NCBI RefSeq assembly: GCF_954871325.1
Contig: NC_088775.1
Span: 87,955,561 to 88,019,560, forward strand
DNA from: Gordionus sp. m RMFG-2023
Taxonomy: Eukaryota; Nematomorpha; Gordioida; Chordodea; Parachordodidae
Length of the DNA stretch: 64,000 nucleotides
Reading direction: 5' to 3'
In this document: positions 1 through 12,140 of the stretch, piece after piece
Numbering within the stretch: the first letter of the stretch is position 1
Layout: each line of letters starts with the position of its first letter
Translations under genes and position numbers: made by a program
The notes under the pieces: model-generated
Told to the model about the DNA's origin: nothing
Database searches by the model: none
Seen by the model: only the letters and a program-made list of their open reading frames with translations

Positions 1-700
1 TAATTCTTCAACTTAATAGAATAGATCTCATCATGAGCAAAGTTGCCAGGTCAAAATTTTCAAATAGCGGTTTGGTATTCTGCGGATTAAATATAAAAAT
101 TGCTAAAAAATATTTTTCGCGGGCCTTCGGCAGGGATTTTGCCTTAGTTATCCCTCTATCAATTCTTATAATTACTTTATATTAATATTAACAAAGTCGA
201 TAATGTTTTATAATTTCAAAATAGTTAATATTTTATACTTAATTTAATTTCTACTTCTTTGACTTGGAGTTACTTTATTTATAAAAAGAATTTAAACGTG
301 ATAATTAAGCGCCTAGCCCTATAATGTACAAACACATATGAAAATGATAAAATATGTCTGAAGGATTTCGATTTATTATTGGATAAGAAATTTACGAACT
401 AGACATGTTTTTTGAACAAACATTTAAAATTTATTTTAAAAATATAAAAATAATCAATTACTGTTTCTCAAAATTATTATTTATATATTAAAAATGTTAA
501 AATGCTAGAAAAAAAAATTGTATGGGAGATTTAAAAATTAATGTAGATTTTTGCGTTAGCCCAATTGCGGCAGTTTACGGAAGTGAGATGTCTGCGTGTA
601 AACTAAAAAATTGCGGGAGTCTCCCGCTGATGGGTGTAGGCCTGGCAACCCTGATCTCGAGTCTCACAATTAATAAAATCAAATTCACGTTTCATTTTTA
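1..700. other. AT-rich sequence, nothing recognised
   Basis: No convincing gene is seen. A short GC-rich patch near 118-135 (GGGCCTTCGGC) resembles the UUCG-type hairpin modules found in the hAT elements at 16.8 and 39.0 kb. The open frame starting near 522 is short and has no family resemblance. Confidence 0.4.
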
Positions 701-965
701 CAAATACAAAGTTTAATTGCGATTTCCAGGTTGGCCAGTTATCCCTCTGATTTTTCTTTTCCATTTTTCCGTCCTGAGCATTAGTAGTTGTAAGATCATT
801 TTTATCATATCCGCCGCTATCACTTTTATTCATGTCATCTTGGGACTTCCTCTAGCTTTTGATCCTACTACTTGCATCAAGGTGCCATTCTTTATCCAGT
901 CATCTTTTGTCTTACGTTCCACATACCCAAACCTTCCCTATTTCTTCGCATTACCACTCCAATCG
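700..965 (-). pseudogene. LINE 3' end relic (reverse-transcriptase C-terminal tail)
   Basis: Read on the minus strand, this stretch gives a conserved-looking tail of the kind that closes many animal LINE proteins: a glycine/serine-proline-lysine patch (GSPKMT), then an aliphatic helix and a basic tryptophan-containing segment (EKWKRKIRG). In intact LINEs this corresponds to the end after the reverse transcriptase (a GRPKKTW-like box followed by DRxxWRxxI). The frame is interrupted, so it is dead. Its upstream end is cut near the palindromic MITE at 974. It differs from the RTE-like copies at 17.5 and 56 kb. The assignment rests on this pattern alone. Confidence 0.4.
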
Positions 966-973
966 CTTCTTTA

Positions 974-1206
974 CCTTGAATTCATAGTGGAGCGATTGCG
1001 ATCGCGATTTAACAGCTGATTGATTTTTAAAATCTGTTTATGAGTTCAATTATTCTTTATTAAAATCATTATTTCTTAGATTATTATTAAAATTTGAATT
1101 GAAGATAAAATTAATATTAATAAATAAAAATTGATCTCATAAACAGATTTTAAAAATCAATCAGCTGTTAAATCGCGATCGCAATCGCGCCACTATGAAT
1201 TCAAGG
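974..1206. mobile_element. 233-bp palindromic MITE with TTA target duplication (Harbinger-like)
   Basis: Two arms of about 71 bp (974-1044 and 1136-1206) are near-perfect inverted repeats, starting CCTTGAATTCATAGTGG and containing the self-complementary core GCGATCGCGA. Direct TTA flanks lie at 971-973 and 1207-1209. A 3-bp TWA duplication is characteristic of PIF/Harbinger elements, and the small palindromic form is that of a non-autonomous MITE. The arms differ at only one or two positions, suggesting a fairly recent insertion. A TA duplication (mariner-like) is an alternative reading of the same flank. Confidence 0.65.
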
Positions 1207-1551
1207 TTACCCATTCTTGCTCGCAATTCCTTGCTAATTTTCATCATCTCTGTTCCGGTGGGTCTATTTATCGCTCGGCTAGGAAATGTGGCTCGCTCGG
1301 CTAACCACATAATAAAACATTTATATCGCTCGGCTATAAATACTCCTTTATTTATTTGTATTATATTTCGAATTATATTTGTAGCAGATATTAAATTAAA
1401 GAGGGAGAAAAATGTTTTTTTTTTAAAAAATAGAATGTAAATCAATAATTTATTTTTTTGATTATTTTTAATTTCGATTGATTATTCTGTTTTAAAAATT
1501 ATCAATTTTTTTTATTGGGAAATTATAAATGAAGAAAATTGAAAATTACAA

Positions 1552-1779
1552 AGTGTTGTTGTAAATTTAACGGCTCGTTTTGAGCCGATTTTTAAAAACG
1601 GCTAATTCAATATTACATTCAGAAATATATTACGCAAGCCTGAAGATTTTGCTCATAGCAGGAACAAAGGTTTAGACATATATTATCGAAATCTCGAGGC
1701 TTAGACAATATTTTTCTGCCTAAAATATTGAGTTAGCCGTTTTGAAAAATCGGCTCAAAACGAGCCGTTTAAAAACACT
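1552..1779. mobile_element. MITE of the TAGTGTTGTTAAACGGC hAT family, copy A
   Basis: A roughly 228-bp palindromic element. The ends carry the family's subterminal inverted repeat GGCTCGTTTTGAGCCGAT, followed by TTTTTAAAAACGGCTAA. The left terminus is altered (about six extra bases), and no clean target duplication remains. Compare the better copy at 51551-51772. Confidence 0.7.
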
Positions 1780-2155
1780 AGTAAAAAACCCCTTACTTAT
1801 CAACCCTTTACTCTTAATCTGCACTAACTTAAATCTGCAAATTGTATCACAAAAACCTTAATTTTATTAGTTTTTTAATTTAATTTCTAAACAACAATTA
1901 TAATATATTTTAAAAAATAGGATTTCACAATTCATAAAAGAAAATGATACAATTCATAAAAAATTTAATAATTTCTAAAGAATTTAATAATCCCGTAAAG
2001 AATTTAATAATCAAGTTCTTTTCAATTTTATTCACAAAAAAAATACAAACCCATTACATGTTAAATAAATTTAATCATTATCCAATCAACCTTGTTTATA
2101 TCGGTTGAATGGCATTACTTAATTCTAATTGTTAATATATATAAAAATACGACAT
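1780..2155 (-). repeat. LTR-like repeat, left copy
   Basis: This block resembles 8447-8751 in the same order: a poly-A then CCTTACTT box, AT-rich middle, ATCCAATCAACCTT, a TATATCGGTTGA motif, GGCATTAC and finally AAAATACGACA. On the minus strand the repeat therefore starts with TG, as LTRs do. The middle has drifted considerably. Confidence 0.5.
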
Positions 2156-2572
2156 ACCACCCCTTTATGGGCCAATGGCATGCCTACCAAAAAAATAATA
2201 TTTATCATTGCTAAATGCTATAATTTATCAACAAACAAAAAAACTATATTATACTAATTTAAACTAACATTCATGTGTGCGAAGTTTCTTACGCAGACAT
2301 GGGATTTTCCCAGAGTCCCCATCATTCACGTTCCCAAAGAAAAGGGTCGCGGCGGGATTGTGAGCGATGGTTTCTATAGTAGCCACTGTTTGCTGCAATA
2401 AATTCAACCTCCGGTGCCCTGGACACATTCCTTTGAGTTTCACTTGTATCGCGAATCGGCAATGACAACGGAGGCTCCAGAATATTGTTGATACCCGGCA
2501 CCCAGTTTGCGGATAATGTCGGTTGATTCACCCCACCGTCGCGAGCTTTCCTTTTGTGAGTTCGATTAGCGT

Positions 2573-2911
2573 CTACCCATTGAGTTGTTGGACATGTCTC
2601 CCATAGGTACTAGGGGTCCCTTCGGAGACATCGAACACTGGTGACGCATGCCCATCTGCCTGGCAGTTGTAACATCGTTTTTTCCTTGCTCCCTGGAACG
2701 GAGGTTGATTTTCGTTCGCAGTATCTTTCCCAACAACATTCCGTTGTTTTTGCGAATTAACGTAACTTGTAGATAAAATTCTCCCATACCCATCAATTTG
2801 GACGTAGTCTCCATCGGGCGGTGTTACAATTGATAGCATAATTAAAAAAAATAAACGATAATTCGTATTTTCTCTTTTAAAATTTATCAAATACAATTTA
2901 TAATGATACAA
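2573..2911 (-). pseudogene. Gag-like fragment with CCHC zinc knuckle
   Basis: The minus strand encodes a basic stretch followed by CYNCQADGH, the start of a CCHC zinc knuckle of retroelement nucleocapsid type. It lies beyond the integrase end of the Ty3/gypsy-like pol region, in the same orientation. That is not the usual position for gag within that element, so it may belong to a second element or to an extra 3' frame. It is a relic. Confidence 0.45.
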
Positions 2912-3690
2912 CTTTAAAATAAACGAAATTATTATTTGTTTATTTTTTTTTTGTTTTTTAGAATTTAATAAATTAATTTAAAAAAAAAATAAGAACCGCA
3001 ACCTTAACCAGGAGACTGTATAAAAACTTTCTGTTGTAGCTGTTAAAAAAAAGAAGAAATAAATTTAACATAATACATCAAATGCCAGTTATTTTCTGAT
3101 AGGGGAATTAAGTTTTCCTTGGTGGAAAAAAAGGACGTGATCATCACGTGGGTTGGTGAGGGAACAATGGGAGCTTTCTTTAGATGTCTTTTGGGGTGAA
3201 GAATATATGGAAGCTCGATAGTTTATGATAATTATTATTTATAACTTTATACATTTTTATTGAATAAGTATGAAATATTTTTAATGAATAAATATGAAGT
3301 CTTCGTTACTTTCCCTTTTATTCTTTTTAATACATAAAACATGTGCATGGTCGAAATCTAGCAGAAATCTTTTACCAACTCTTCCGTTTTTTCGTCTCCT
3401 CTTGCGGCTTGGCAAGGATAAAAAAAACAAACAGGGAATATTAAAAATATAATTTAAAGAGGAAGGAAAAAGGCAAAAAAAAATAATAAAACATGGTACC
3501 ATCCCACATTTCAAAAATATCTCCTTCATTCTTCTTTTCTTCTTGCGGCTTGACCAAGATCCTAACATACCACAAGGATATAATAAAAAGAGAAAGAATC
3601 AAAAATGTTTAACACAACTTTTATCGGCTAAACCCAATTAACGTTCTTGCCTTTTTAAATAAACATTAATCCATATAATCCCTGGTGTAT
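2912..3690. other. AT-rich stretch with a diverged ~140-bp direct repeat
   Basis: No gene is seen. The boxes CTCTTGCGGCTTGGCAAGGAT (near 3400) and TCTTCTTGCGGCTTGACCAAG (near 3538) look like two members of a diverged direct repeat with pyrimidine-rich surroundings. This is probably non-coding DNA inside or next to the LTR element. Confidence 0.3.
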
Positions 3691-3899
3691 ATCTACAGAG
3701 TTATACCTTTATCAATATACGTAATCAAAGGTATTTGAATGCCATAACTATCTGCCTTGTACTTTTGCAGATCTTGTAAACCTTTAACGGGTGAATTCAA
3801 TTGACTGTTAAAATTATCTTTACTCTGAGGTTTCAAATCACAAACCGTACCTTCCCATAAATGTACAAGTTCTGTCAATTCCTCGAATTGATGTTTCTT

Positions 3900-4966
3900 A
3901 TTTTCAAATACAAATAATCAAATAAGAGGGAACAACCCTCTTTAAATTTTTCATCGACTTGATAATCGGTTAACGCCCCAATCTTTCTTCCAAAATTATA
4001 TATAACCTTGGCATTAAACCTTCGCCCCGGTTAATCCCTGGGCTTTATATGGTCATTGTGTCTCATCACAGTGCCTCCCATTTCCAGCTGTACCAAATTT
4101 AACTTCGCCCTTGGCCCACTTCTTGCCACTCCCATCTCATAGGCGGGTCCACACCTTTTTCCCTACACCGGACTTAAAGGGTCTTGTCGGACTCCATTCC
4201 CCTTGTTCTTTACTTTCAAAAAATCCAATGGAACCATAGTTTACCGACCAAGAAACAATTCTATAGATGTCATCCCCTCTCGATTTCGAGAGTTAAGATA
4301 ATACAACTGAGCTAGGTACCCTCCATCCTTATAATTTCCCGATTTCCTTATCCAATTCTTCACAACGGCTACCATCCTCTCAGCTTGTCCATTCGAGCTG
4401 GGATGATATAGCGGCGTAAGAATATGATGAGTCTGTGACTCAGCACAAAACTGTTTAAACTCTTCCCTTACGAAGTCTCGACCCCCATCAGACATTATTG
4501 TGTCTGGCAAACAGAATCGGGCATATAATTCTCGTAATTTCCTAATAACTATTTTAGTGGTATAACCATGAACCTTTGAATATTCTACCCATTTTGAATA
4601 CGAATCTACCATTAAAAAATAAAACTTTTTATTAAGATCAAAAAAATCGATGGGGAGACGCTCCCACGGTTTTTTTGATCGGGGCCAAACTTGACCTACC
4701 TCTTTACGGGGCATAGGTGCACATGTATTACAAGGAACGCATTTCCTGGTAATCCTTTCAATATCATTGCCTATAACAGGCCACCATACATATTCATAAG
4801 CCCAAGATTTCATTTTATCCCGTCCCTGATGTCCAGCATGTAATAAATTAACAATTTTACCACGTAATTTACAAGGAATTACAGCTCTATTTCCTCTCAC
4901 TAAACAATCATCCACCACGGACAATTCATTTTCAATTTTTTTAAAACTTTTACCATTATTCCCCAC
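3900..4966 (-). pseudogene. Integrase region of the Ty3/gypsy-like element
   Basis: The minus strand shows the His/Cys zinc-binding part of integrase (HAGHQG then CVPCNTC), the catalytic core with its aspartates (FLMVDSYSKW and IMSDGGRDF) and the glutamate segment SSNGQAERM, followed by a C-terminal region near 4.0-4.2 kb with a KWAKGEV-like patch. These are the standard parts of a chromovirus/gypsy-type integrase. It is a fossil and part of the broken element. Confidence 0.8.
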
Positions 4967-5008
4967 GGTTTTTTTCCCGTTAAAAATAATTTTACCTGAC
5001 TCAGTTCT

Positions 5009-6402
5009 TTATCTTTCAAAGTATTGAATATTAAGGTCTTCCCAATTAGTAGGACCCCCTTTGAGCATATGCGAAAGCGAACAAACCAAGGCTTTCTTAT
5101 TATCCCTGACCTTATTTTGATCCAATTTACAACTTTCCTCATCCGACTCTAATCGGGACAAAATATCAGGCAAACAATTTTCTTTACCTCGACGATATCT
5201 AATTTCCACGTTAAGGCTGCCCATCAACAACAACCAACGTTGTAACCGGGGAGACATCATCAACTCCCTGTTATCTTTCCTAAATAAGTGAATCGCTTAT
5301 GATCGGTATAAATCACAAATTTTTTCCCAATCAGATATTCCCTATACTTGGTTAAACCAAAAATGACCGATAAGGCCTCCTGTTCGAAAGCCCTCTATTA
5401 AATGTAATAACGCATTACTAACCCCTTTATTCCAGGCATCCAACGCCATAATTATTTCCAAATCATTGCTGAAACACACCAAAATCGGTTCTTTTTCAAT
5501 TTTTCCCTTTAAAATTTTGTTCACCTGTCCACTCAAAATGACTTCCATTCTTTAATAAATCATATAACGGCGCAGCTACCTTCGCAAAATCCTCTAAAAA
5601 ACGATGATAGTAATTCACCATACCCAAAAAAGATTGCACCTCAGCCCTACTATTGGGCTGCTTCATATTCGATATATTCTTCAAATTCTTATCCAATGGT
5701 TTCACCTCTATCCCATTTATTCGATGACCCAAATATTCTACCTCCGTTACGCCCAGAACGCTTTTCTCCTTACTGGCTCTCAAGCCCTTGTCACGAATTC
5801 TCCTAAAAACTTCCTCCAGACGTTGGTTATGCTGCTTAGGCGTCACCCCGGTAATTAGCACATAGTCCATATAATCCAATCCTTGGAAAACTGACGCCAT
5901 GGTACGTTGAAAAATAGGGGCAGACACACTCAAACCAAATGGTAATCTACAAAAAGCAAATAACCCCTTAGGAGTCGTTATGGTCAATAATTTACGAATT
6001 TCCTCCCTCAAAGGTAATTGTAGATACGCTGACGAAAAATCAACATTTGAAAAATATTTCTACTCCGAGCCAAAATTTCCTCAATCCGAGGCAACGGATA
6101 TTTAATCTCCACTACCCTTCGATTTAATGTTACCCTGAAATCAGCGCAGATGCTCAATTTACCATTTGATTTTTTAACCGGAACCAACGGGGTGGTCCAC
6201 TCGCTATATTCCACCGGAATAATGATGCCATCATCCACCATCGATCTAATTCCTCGTCGATCTCCTTCCTCCATTCAAAAGAAACCCGCCGACAAGTCGA
6301 AAAAATCGGTGAAAAACTTTCTCTATCAACTTGATAATCGTTTAAACATCCCAATCTTTCTTCAAAAATGATACCATATTGTCTAACTAATAGCATGGTC
6401 AA
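5009..6402 (-). pseudogene. Reverse transcriptase / RNase H region of the Ty3/gypsy-like element
   Basis: The minus strand shows gypsy-type reverse transcriptase landmarks: WTTPLVPVKKSNGK, FCRLPFGLSVSAPIFQR, the DYVLI catalytic region, VEYLGHRI and SFLGMVNYYHRFL. A following RNase H-like stretch ends with a tether-like segment containing RRGKENCLPDILSR. The order matches the Ty3/gypsy pol. It is interrupted and therefore inactive. Confidence 0.8.
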
Positions 6403-8101
6403 ATTTGGTCCTCATTGATCTCAACGTTAATCGACTTGCCGGATCTACTCATTACTTCCTCCTAAATTCCACCAATTTTATTATCGGGGTTATCCGAAAT
6501 TTCTTTCCGTTCAACATCATTTATTTCATTACTACTTATAGTAAAAACATTCCAATAATTATTAAGAGGGCCAAGTTTAGTAATCCAATCCTAACTCATG
6601 ATGGTTTTCACATTTTCCTTCACCACCCATAAATCCAAAAAAGAGGTTACACCGTTAAGATTCACCCCCAATTTGACCTTTCCCAAAAAGGCAACTTCCG
6701 ACCCATCAAATTGCCTCATACACATATCCTCATTTTCAATAATACCCTTTGGCCTAAAAGTTTTCTTGAGACATTAAAGAAATGCTCGCTCCTGTGTTGA
6801 ACAACATCTCTAATCCTTTGGTCAATTTTCAAATTAACCCTTGGACACATACATTGTCCATTTAATCTCTCCGTCATTAAAATATCATATGTTTTAATCG
6901 GAGGGCCAGTGTTTATTTTATCTGAAATAACAATTTCATTAGAATCCACATTATCCGCTAAATTCAACTCGGAATTTAGAGGTCTTTTACTGACAACTAT
7001 GTTTCTTTTGCCAAGATCTCTGGGACATTTTTCCCAACTAAAATTCATGAAATCCCTTCTAAAAGAATAACGGACAATATTACTCGGATATTGTTCTCAC
7101 TTGAACCGATTAACCTCCCTTCCATGGGGATTAAGAGGATGACTACCCCTTTTCATTTTATTCCTACCAATATCACAATTTACATTATCATATGTTTGGT
7201 TATAAAAATTTTTACGATTTCTCAGGGTCCCGACTCCTATATGATTAACTCTGCAATCAAATGCAAATTTTGAGACATTTCAATACAGTTCATGGCCACA
7301 TGTTCCGGCCTTTGACACTTAAAATACGAGACCTGTCCACACTGACCATTTTTACATTCGCATTTCCTACTTCAGATCTTTTTAACGGAAATCCCTCTTT
7401 AAACCTCTGTTCTGGGACCACGTAGGTATCTCTCTTGTGCCCCCTCCAAACCACAACGATTACAAATGATTATTTCACCAAATTTTTTTCTCCCTGACAA
7501 GCCATTATTTTTCCTGTAGTAATTTCCTTTATTATTATCATTTTGGCCACATGTATGGCACTTCACTGGATTTTTGCTCCCTCTCATCAACGACTTGATG
7601 ATTTCCATCTCCCTTACCTCCTTGAGGATCTTACCCGACCTCTCCACACCATTCCCAGCCTTGATTTCGTCTAAAACATCCTATAGATTACTTTCCAAGA
7701 CTGCTATATTCTTTACATAAACATCCGACACCAAAGTGTCCTTCTTTAAATTACAATACATTTCTGCCAGTACCGCGGTACACCTTTTCATCAAAAATTT
7801 CAATATAATTACTAATACATACATCATTGCCAATATCCCAATGGTAATCAACTGCCTACCTAAATCCAATTCATTAAAGTTCTTATACAGAACTTTATAA
7901 CCCAAATCCTTATAAAAGAAAATTATCAACAAAACTGTGATCCCCACCATGCCTAAAAAAAAACCATTTGCTCATAAATTTTTAATTAAGATCCCAGCCC
8001 AATAAATAAAAATTAATTAAATGCTTATATGAAAATAAGAATATACGTGGGTATTATTACCAAAGAAAAATTCACAATAAAATACGTATATATGCGGGCT
8101 C

Positions 8102-8337
<236 letters not shown>

Positions 8338-8446
8338 ACTGCGTTGTCAAAAATTTTTACAAAATAAAATATGTATCAAATAAAATTTATTTGTTTAACC
8401 TTTTTAAACCGAATAACTCCAAACCTTCAGATCTGCGTCACGAGCA

Positions 8447-8751
8447 CTACTAAAAAAAACCTTACTTTCAACCCTTCAAATCCATCCTTTAAAATCTCAA
8501 AAGCTTAATAATTTCCTAAAATCGTGGAAAATTAATACTTTATTTCAATAATCGCAACAAAAACTTAATAATTTTAATCATAAATCGCGAAAAAAAAAAA
8601 TTTTACATAAAAATTTTCATAATCTTGTTTTTCTACAATTTTGCTTTAAAAAAATATATATCAAAACATCACGTGTTATTTAAATTTAATTATAATCCAA
8701 TCAACCTTATTTATATCGGTTGATTGGCATTACGCAATAAAAATACGACAC
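8447..8751 (-). repeat. LTR-like repeat, right copy
   Basis: This is the partner of 1780-2155 (same motif order, ending AAAATACGACA). Immediately to its right the sequence changes to a LINE coding tail, so this marks the outer end of the LTR element. Confidence 0.5.
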
Positions 8752-9440
8752 GTATCACCGAACCCCTAATAAAAAAATTACAAAATAGTCTTAACCCTAC
8801 CGAAATCAGCGATATACAACTATTACAAAACAAAGATAAGTACGGCGGGGAATGGCTCGAAGCACTTCCAAGCCAAACCTTAGATAATCTCTTAACCAAT
8901 GACCAATTGAGAGTTACTATAGGCTTTAGACTTGGATGCTCGCTTACACATTCACACTCTTGCCTCCAATGCAGCCTATCCGTTTAACCTAACGCCAGAC
9001 ACGGTCTAAACTGCACCCGCAGCCAAGGACGCCATCTCCGGAATAAAGAAATTAATAAAATCATACATAACGCTTTTAATAAAGCTAAAATACCCAACAT
9101 CCTTGAACCTACCAACCTCTCATTACAAGACGGCCTCAGACCCAACGGCTTAACCTGCATCCCCTGGTCCAATGAGATATCCATTATTTGGGATGCAACC
9201 TGCTGTCATCCTTTCCTTCATCAATTAATACAAACCCTCTTACTTGTGGGTAAAATAAAAAAAATTAATAAATATTAAAAATTAAATAACTTTATATTTC
9301 AGTTAATAGTCATTTCAACTTACGGCCATTTTTCACAGTCTACATATATTTTTTTAAAACAAACGAAAATTGCGAATCCTTATTTCTTAAACAAAAACGT
9401 CAATTGGAAATTTTTAAACACAATTATACTTGCTTTTTAG
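8752..9440 (+). pseudogene. LINE reverse-transcriptase C-terminal tail, copy 1
   Basis: The plus strand reads GGEWLEALPSQTLDNLL, then an FRLGC box, a region matching a conserved cysteine/histidine module, DGLRPNGLTCIPWS, and further on INKY and GHFSQSTYIFL. This order is that of the C-terminal domain following the reverse transcriptase in a LINE family; copies with the same boxes lie at 12.14-12.61 kb and, on the minus strand, near 60 kb. At least one frame change follows residue 87 of the first open block, so it is dead. The upstream part is missing because the LTR element abuts at 8751. The natural 3' end is at about 9438, 47 bp before the giant inverted repeat. Confidence 0.6.
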
Positions 9441-9485
9441 GTACATTTTCATTATTGAATTAAGCTCTTTTTAGAGCCTTCGATA

Positions 9486-11240
9486 AGCTCCGTGAAGTTG
9501 GCCGAACGATTGGAAGCACTAATGATGAATCATATGTCATTTTTTAGTGCTTCGTTAGTGCTTGTTAGTGCTTCAATCCGTATAGTAGCCGAACTTAAGG
9601 AAAAAAAGTTATAGGCAAAAATAAAAATTTGTGCCAACTTCACGCTTAAAAGTCGATTGGAAGCACTAACGATGAAACTTATATCATTCTTTAGTGCTTC
9701 GTTAGTAGAGGTTAGTGCTTCAATCCATTTTGTAGCCGAATTTATGAATAAAAAGTTATTCACGAAAAAAACAAAAATAAACAAATATTGGCGACGTGCC
9801 AAAACAAAAACTAGAGTAGTACTTAACATCCGGTTTTCGCCATTATTTAGTGCTTAATTAATGTATTTAAATTCCATTATTAATTTAGTTAACCGCTATA
9901 TGGAAAAAAAGTTATTAGCTAAATAAAAATTATGACATCACGATTTAAGTTGGCCGAACTTTTAGAAGCACTAACGATGAAACTTATATCATTCTTTAGT
10001 GCTTCGTTAGTAGAGGTTAGTGCTTCAATCAGTTCCGTAGACGAATTTAAGAATAAAAAGTTATTCACGAAAAAAACAAAAATAAACAAATAATGGCGAC
10101 GTGCCAAAACAAAAACTATAGGAGTACTAAACATCCGGTTTTCGCCATTATTTAGTGCTTAATTAGTGTATTTAAATTCCGTTATTAATTTGGTTAATCG
10201 TCTTTATAAAAAATTGTAATACGCTAAAGAAATGTTTAGAGGTCAAATTATGGCCAGAAAAATATGAAAGCACTAACGATGAAATTTATACACTTCTTTA
10301 GGGCTTCCTTAGTAGAGGTTAGTGGTTCAATCACTTTTGTAGCCGAATTTAAGAATAAAAAGATTTTTGCGAAAAAAACAAAAATAAACAAATAATGGCG
10401 ACGTGCCAAAACAAAAACTATAGTATTAATAAACATCCGGTTTTGCCATTATTTACTGCTCAATTAGTAAATTTGAATTCCATAATTAATTTGGTTAACC
10501 GTCTTTATAAAAAATTGTAATACGTTAAAGAAATGTTTAGAGGTCAAATTTTGGCCAGAAAATTATGAAAGCACTAACGATGAAATTTATATCCTTCTAG
10601 AGGTTAGTGCTTGAATCATTTTTGTAGCCGAATTTAAGAATAAAAAGTTATTTGCGAAAAACACAAATAATGGCGACGTGCCAAAACAATAACTATAAGT
10701 AGTACTAAACATCCGGTTTTGCTATTATTTAGTGCTCAATTAGTAAATTTGAATTCCATAATTAATTTGGTTAACCGTCTTTATAAAAAATTGTAATACG
10801 TTAAAGAAATGTTTAGAGGTCAAATTTTGGCCAGAAAATTATGAAAGCACTAACGATGAAATTTATATCCTTCTAGAGGTTAGTGCTTGAATCATTTTTG
10901 TAGCCGAATTTAAGAATAAAAAGTTATTAGCGAAAAACACAAATAATGGCGACGTGCCAAAACAAAAACTATAAGTAGTACTAAACATCCGGTTTTACTA
11001 TTATTTAGTGCTCAATTAGTAAATTTGAATTCCATAATTAATTTGGTTAACCGTCTTTATAAAAAATTGTAATACGTTAAAGAAATGTTTAGGAGGTCAA
11101 ATTTTGGCCAGAAAATTTTGAAAGCACTAACAATGAAATTTATACAATTCTTTAGAGCTTCCTTAGTAGAGGTTAGTGCTTCAATCAGTTTAATAGCCTA
11201 ATTTAAAATAAAAAAGTTATTAACAAAATAAACAAAAAAT
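9486..11240 (+). repeat. Left arm: tandem array of ~300-bp units
   Basis: Units can be counted by the recurring box CATCCGGTTTT at about 9828, 10132, 10436, 10709 and 10985, preceded each time by GGCGACGTGCCAAAACAA. Each unit contains GAAGCACTAACGATGAAA and one or more copies of GTTAGTGCTTC, so the unit is rich in an AGTGCTT motif in both orientations. Inner units are shorter and more diverged than outer ones. Confidence 0.9.
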
Positions 11241-12140
11241 CTATCAGCGACAAACATTTCACAAAATATTATTTCCACTACTGTCTAAATAGGTCCATTG
11301 AACCCCATTCTTGTGTAATAATTATATAATTTTTATTATTTTATTGTAACAACTACATTTTTTCTCCAGCATCTATTATTCTGAGGTGTCATTGAATGAT
11401 ATGGTTATTAAAAACATTCTCTGAAATTTTTTATTCTTAATTCAAATTGTTCTTTTTACATAGTTTTATTTTATTCGAAAAAATTACGCATATATTTATT
11501 TCTATCATAAATTTTAGTTATATTAAGATCACAATATTATAAAGTACCCGTCGAACCGTGCTCAGACCTAATTTTTTTAAAAATATTTGATTTTATTTAT
11601 AGAAACTAAACAACATATAACGTCTTTTATTTTGAGTAATTTTAAAAATTATTTGCTATATTTAAATAAATTCGGGGATGACCGGGCCGGGTCGGTAAAT
11701 TTTTTTAAAAAAATTTCTGGTTCGGGCCAGACCGGCAAAACTTTTTTAAAAAAATTTCGGACCGCGCCGGGCTTGAAAAATTAGGCCCGATGTAGATCAC
11801 TAATACTTATGCAGGAATTCTGAGAGTTATCCTGATTCGATAAATTACTGACATATTAATCCTTCAAATTTTCTGACATCTTTCTCGACGCCTAAGAAAA
11901 TTTTAGACCAAAACATTAAAAAATTATATTCGATTCATAAATTTGACGTTCGTCTTTATTAAAGTTTTATTAAAAATTTTTTGAAAAAAATTATATCAAA
12001 ATCAAAATGTTTTTTACAATAATTATGGAAAGTTATTTAACTATATAAGAATGTTTCACATTATGGAAATGTGTTACATACTATAAAAATTTACAAGTAA
12101 TCAAAATTTTTTGAGTAATATAAAAAATTAACCACAGAAT
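11240..12140. other. Loop of the giant inverted repeat: AT-rich DNA with a GC-rich hAT-like fragment
   Basis: Most of this stretch is featureless. Between about 11545 and 11800 there is a GC-rich patch with alternating CCGGGCCGGGTCGG and TTTTTTTAAAAAAA blocks, ending GGGCCCGATGTAGATCAC-like sequence. It resembles the small element at 33469-33610 (GGCCCGG / GTCGGGCC with TTTTTTTTTAAAAAAA), so it is probably a nested copy of the same MITE group. No transposase is visible. Confidence 0.45.

Noticed and set aside
7681-7950. Hydrophobic 89-codon minus-strand frame as a host membrane protein
   Set aside because: It lies between the gag-like region and the LTR-like end of the fossil retroelement in the same orientation, so it is more simply part of that element.
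9530-9829. Repeated 60-100 codon frames in the foldback arms (FVLARR, FVNNFLF, EALTSTNEALKND)
   Set aside because: They recur because the DNA unit is repeated; frames are open on both strands, have no starts in common sense positions, and are disrupted in most units. No sign of selection on protein.
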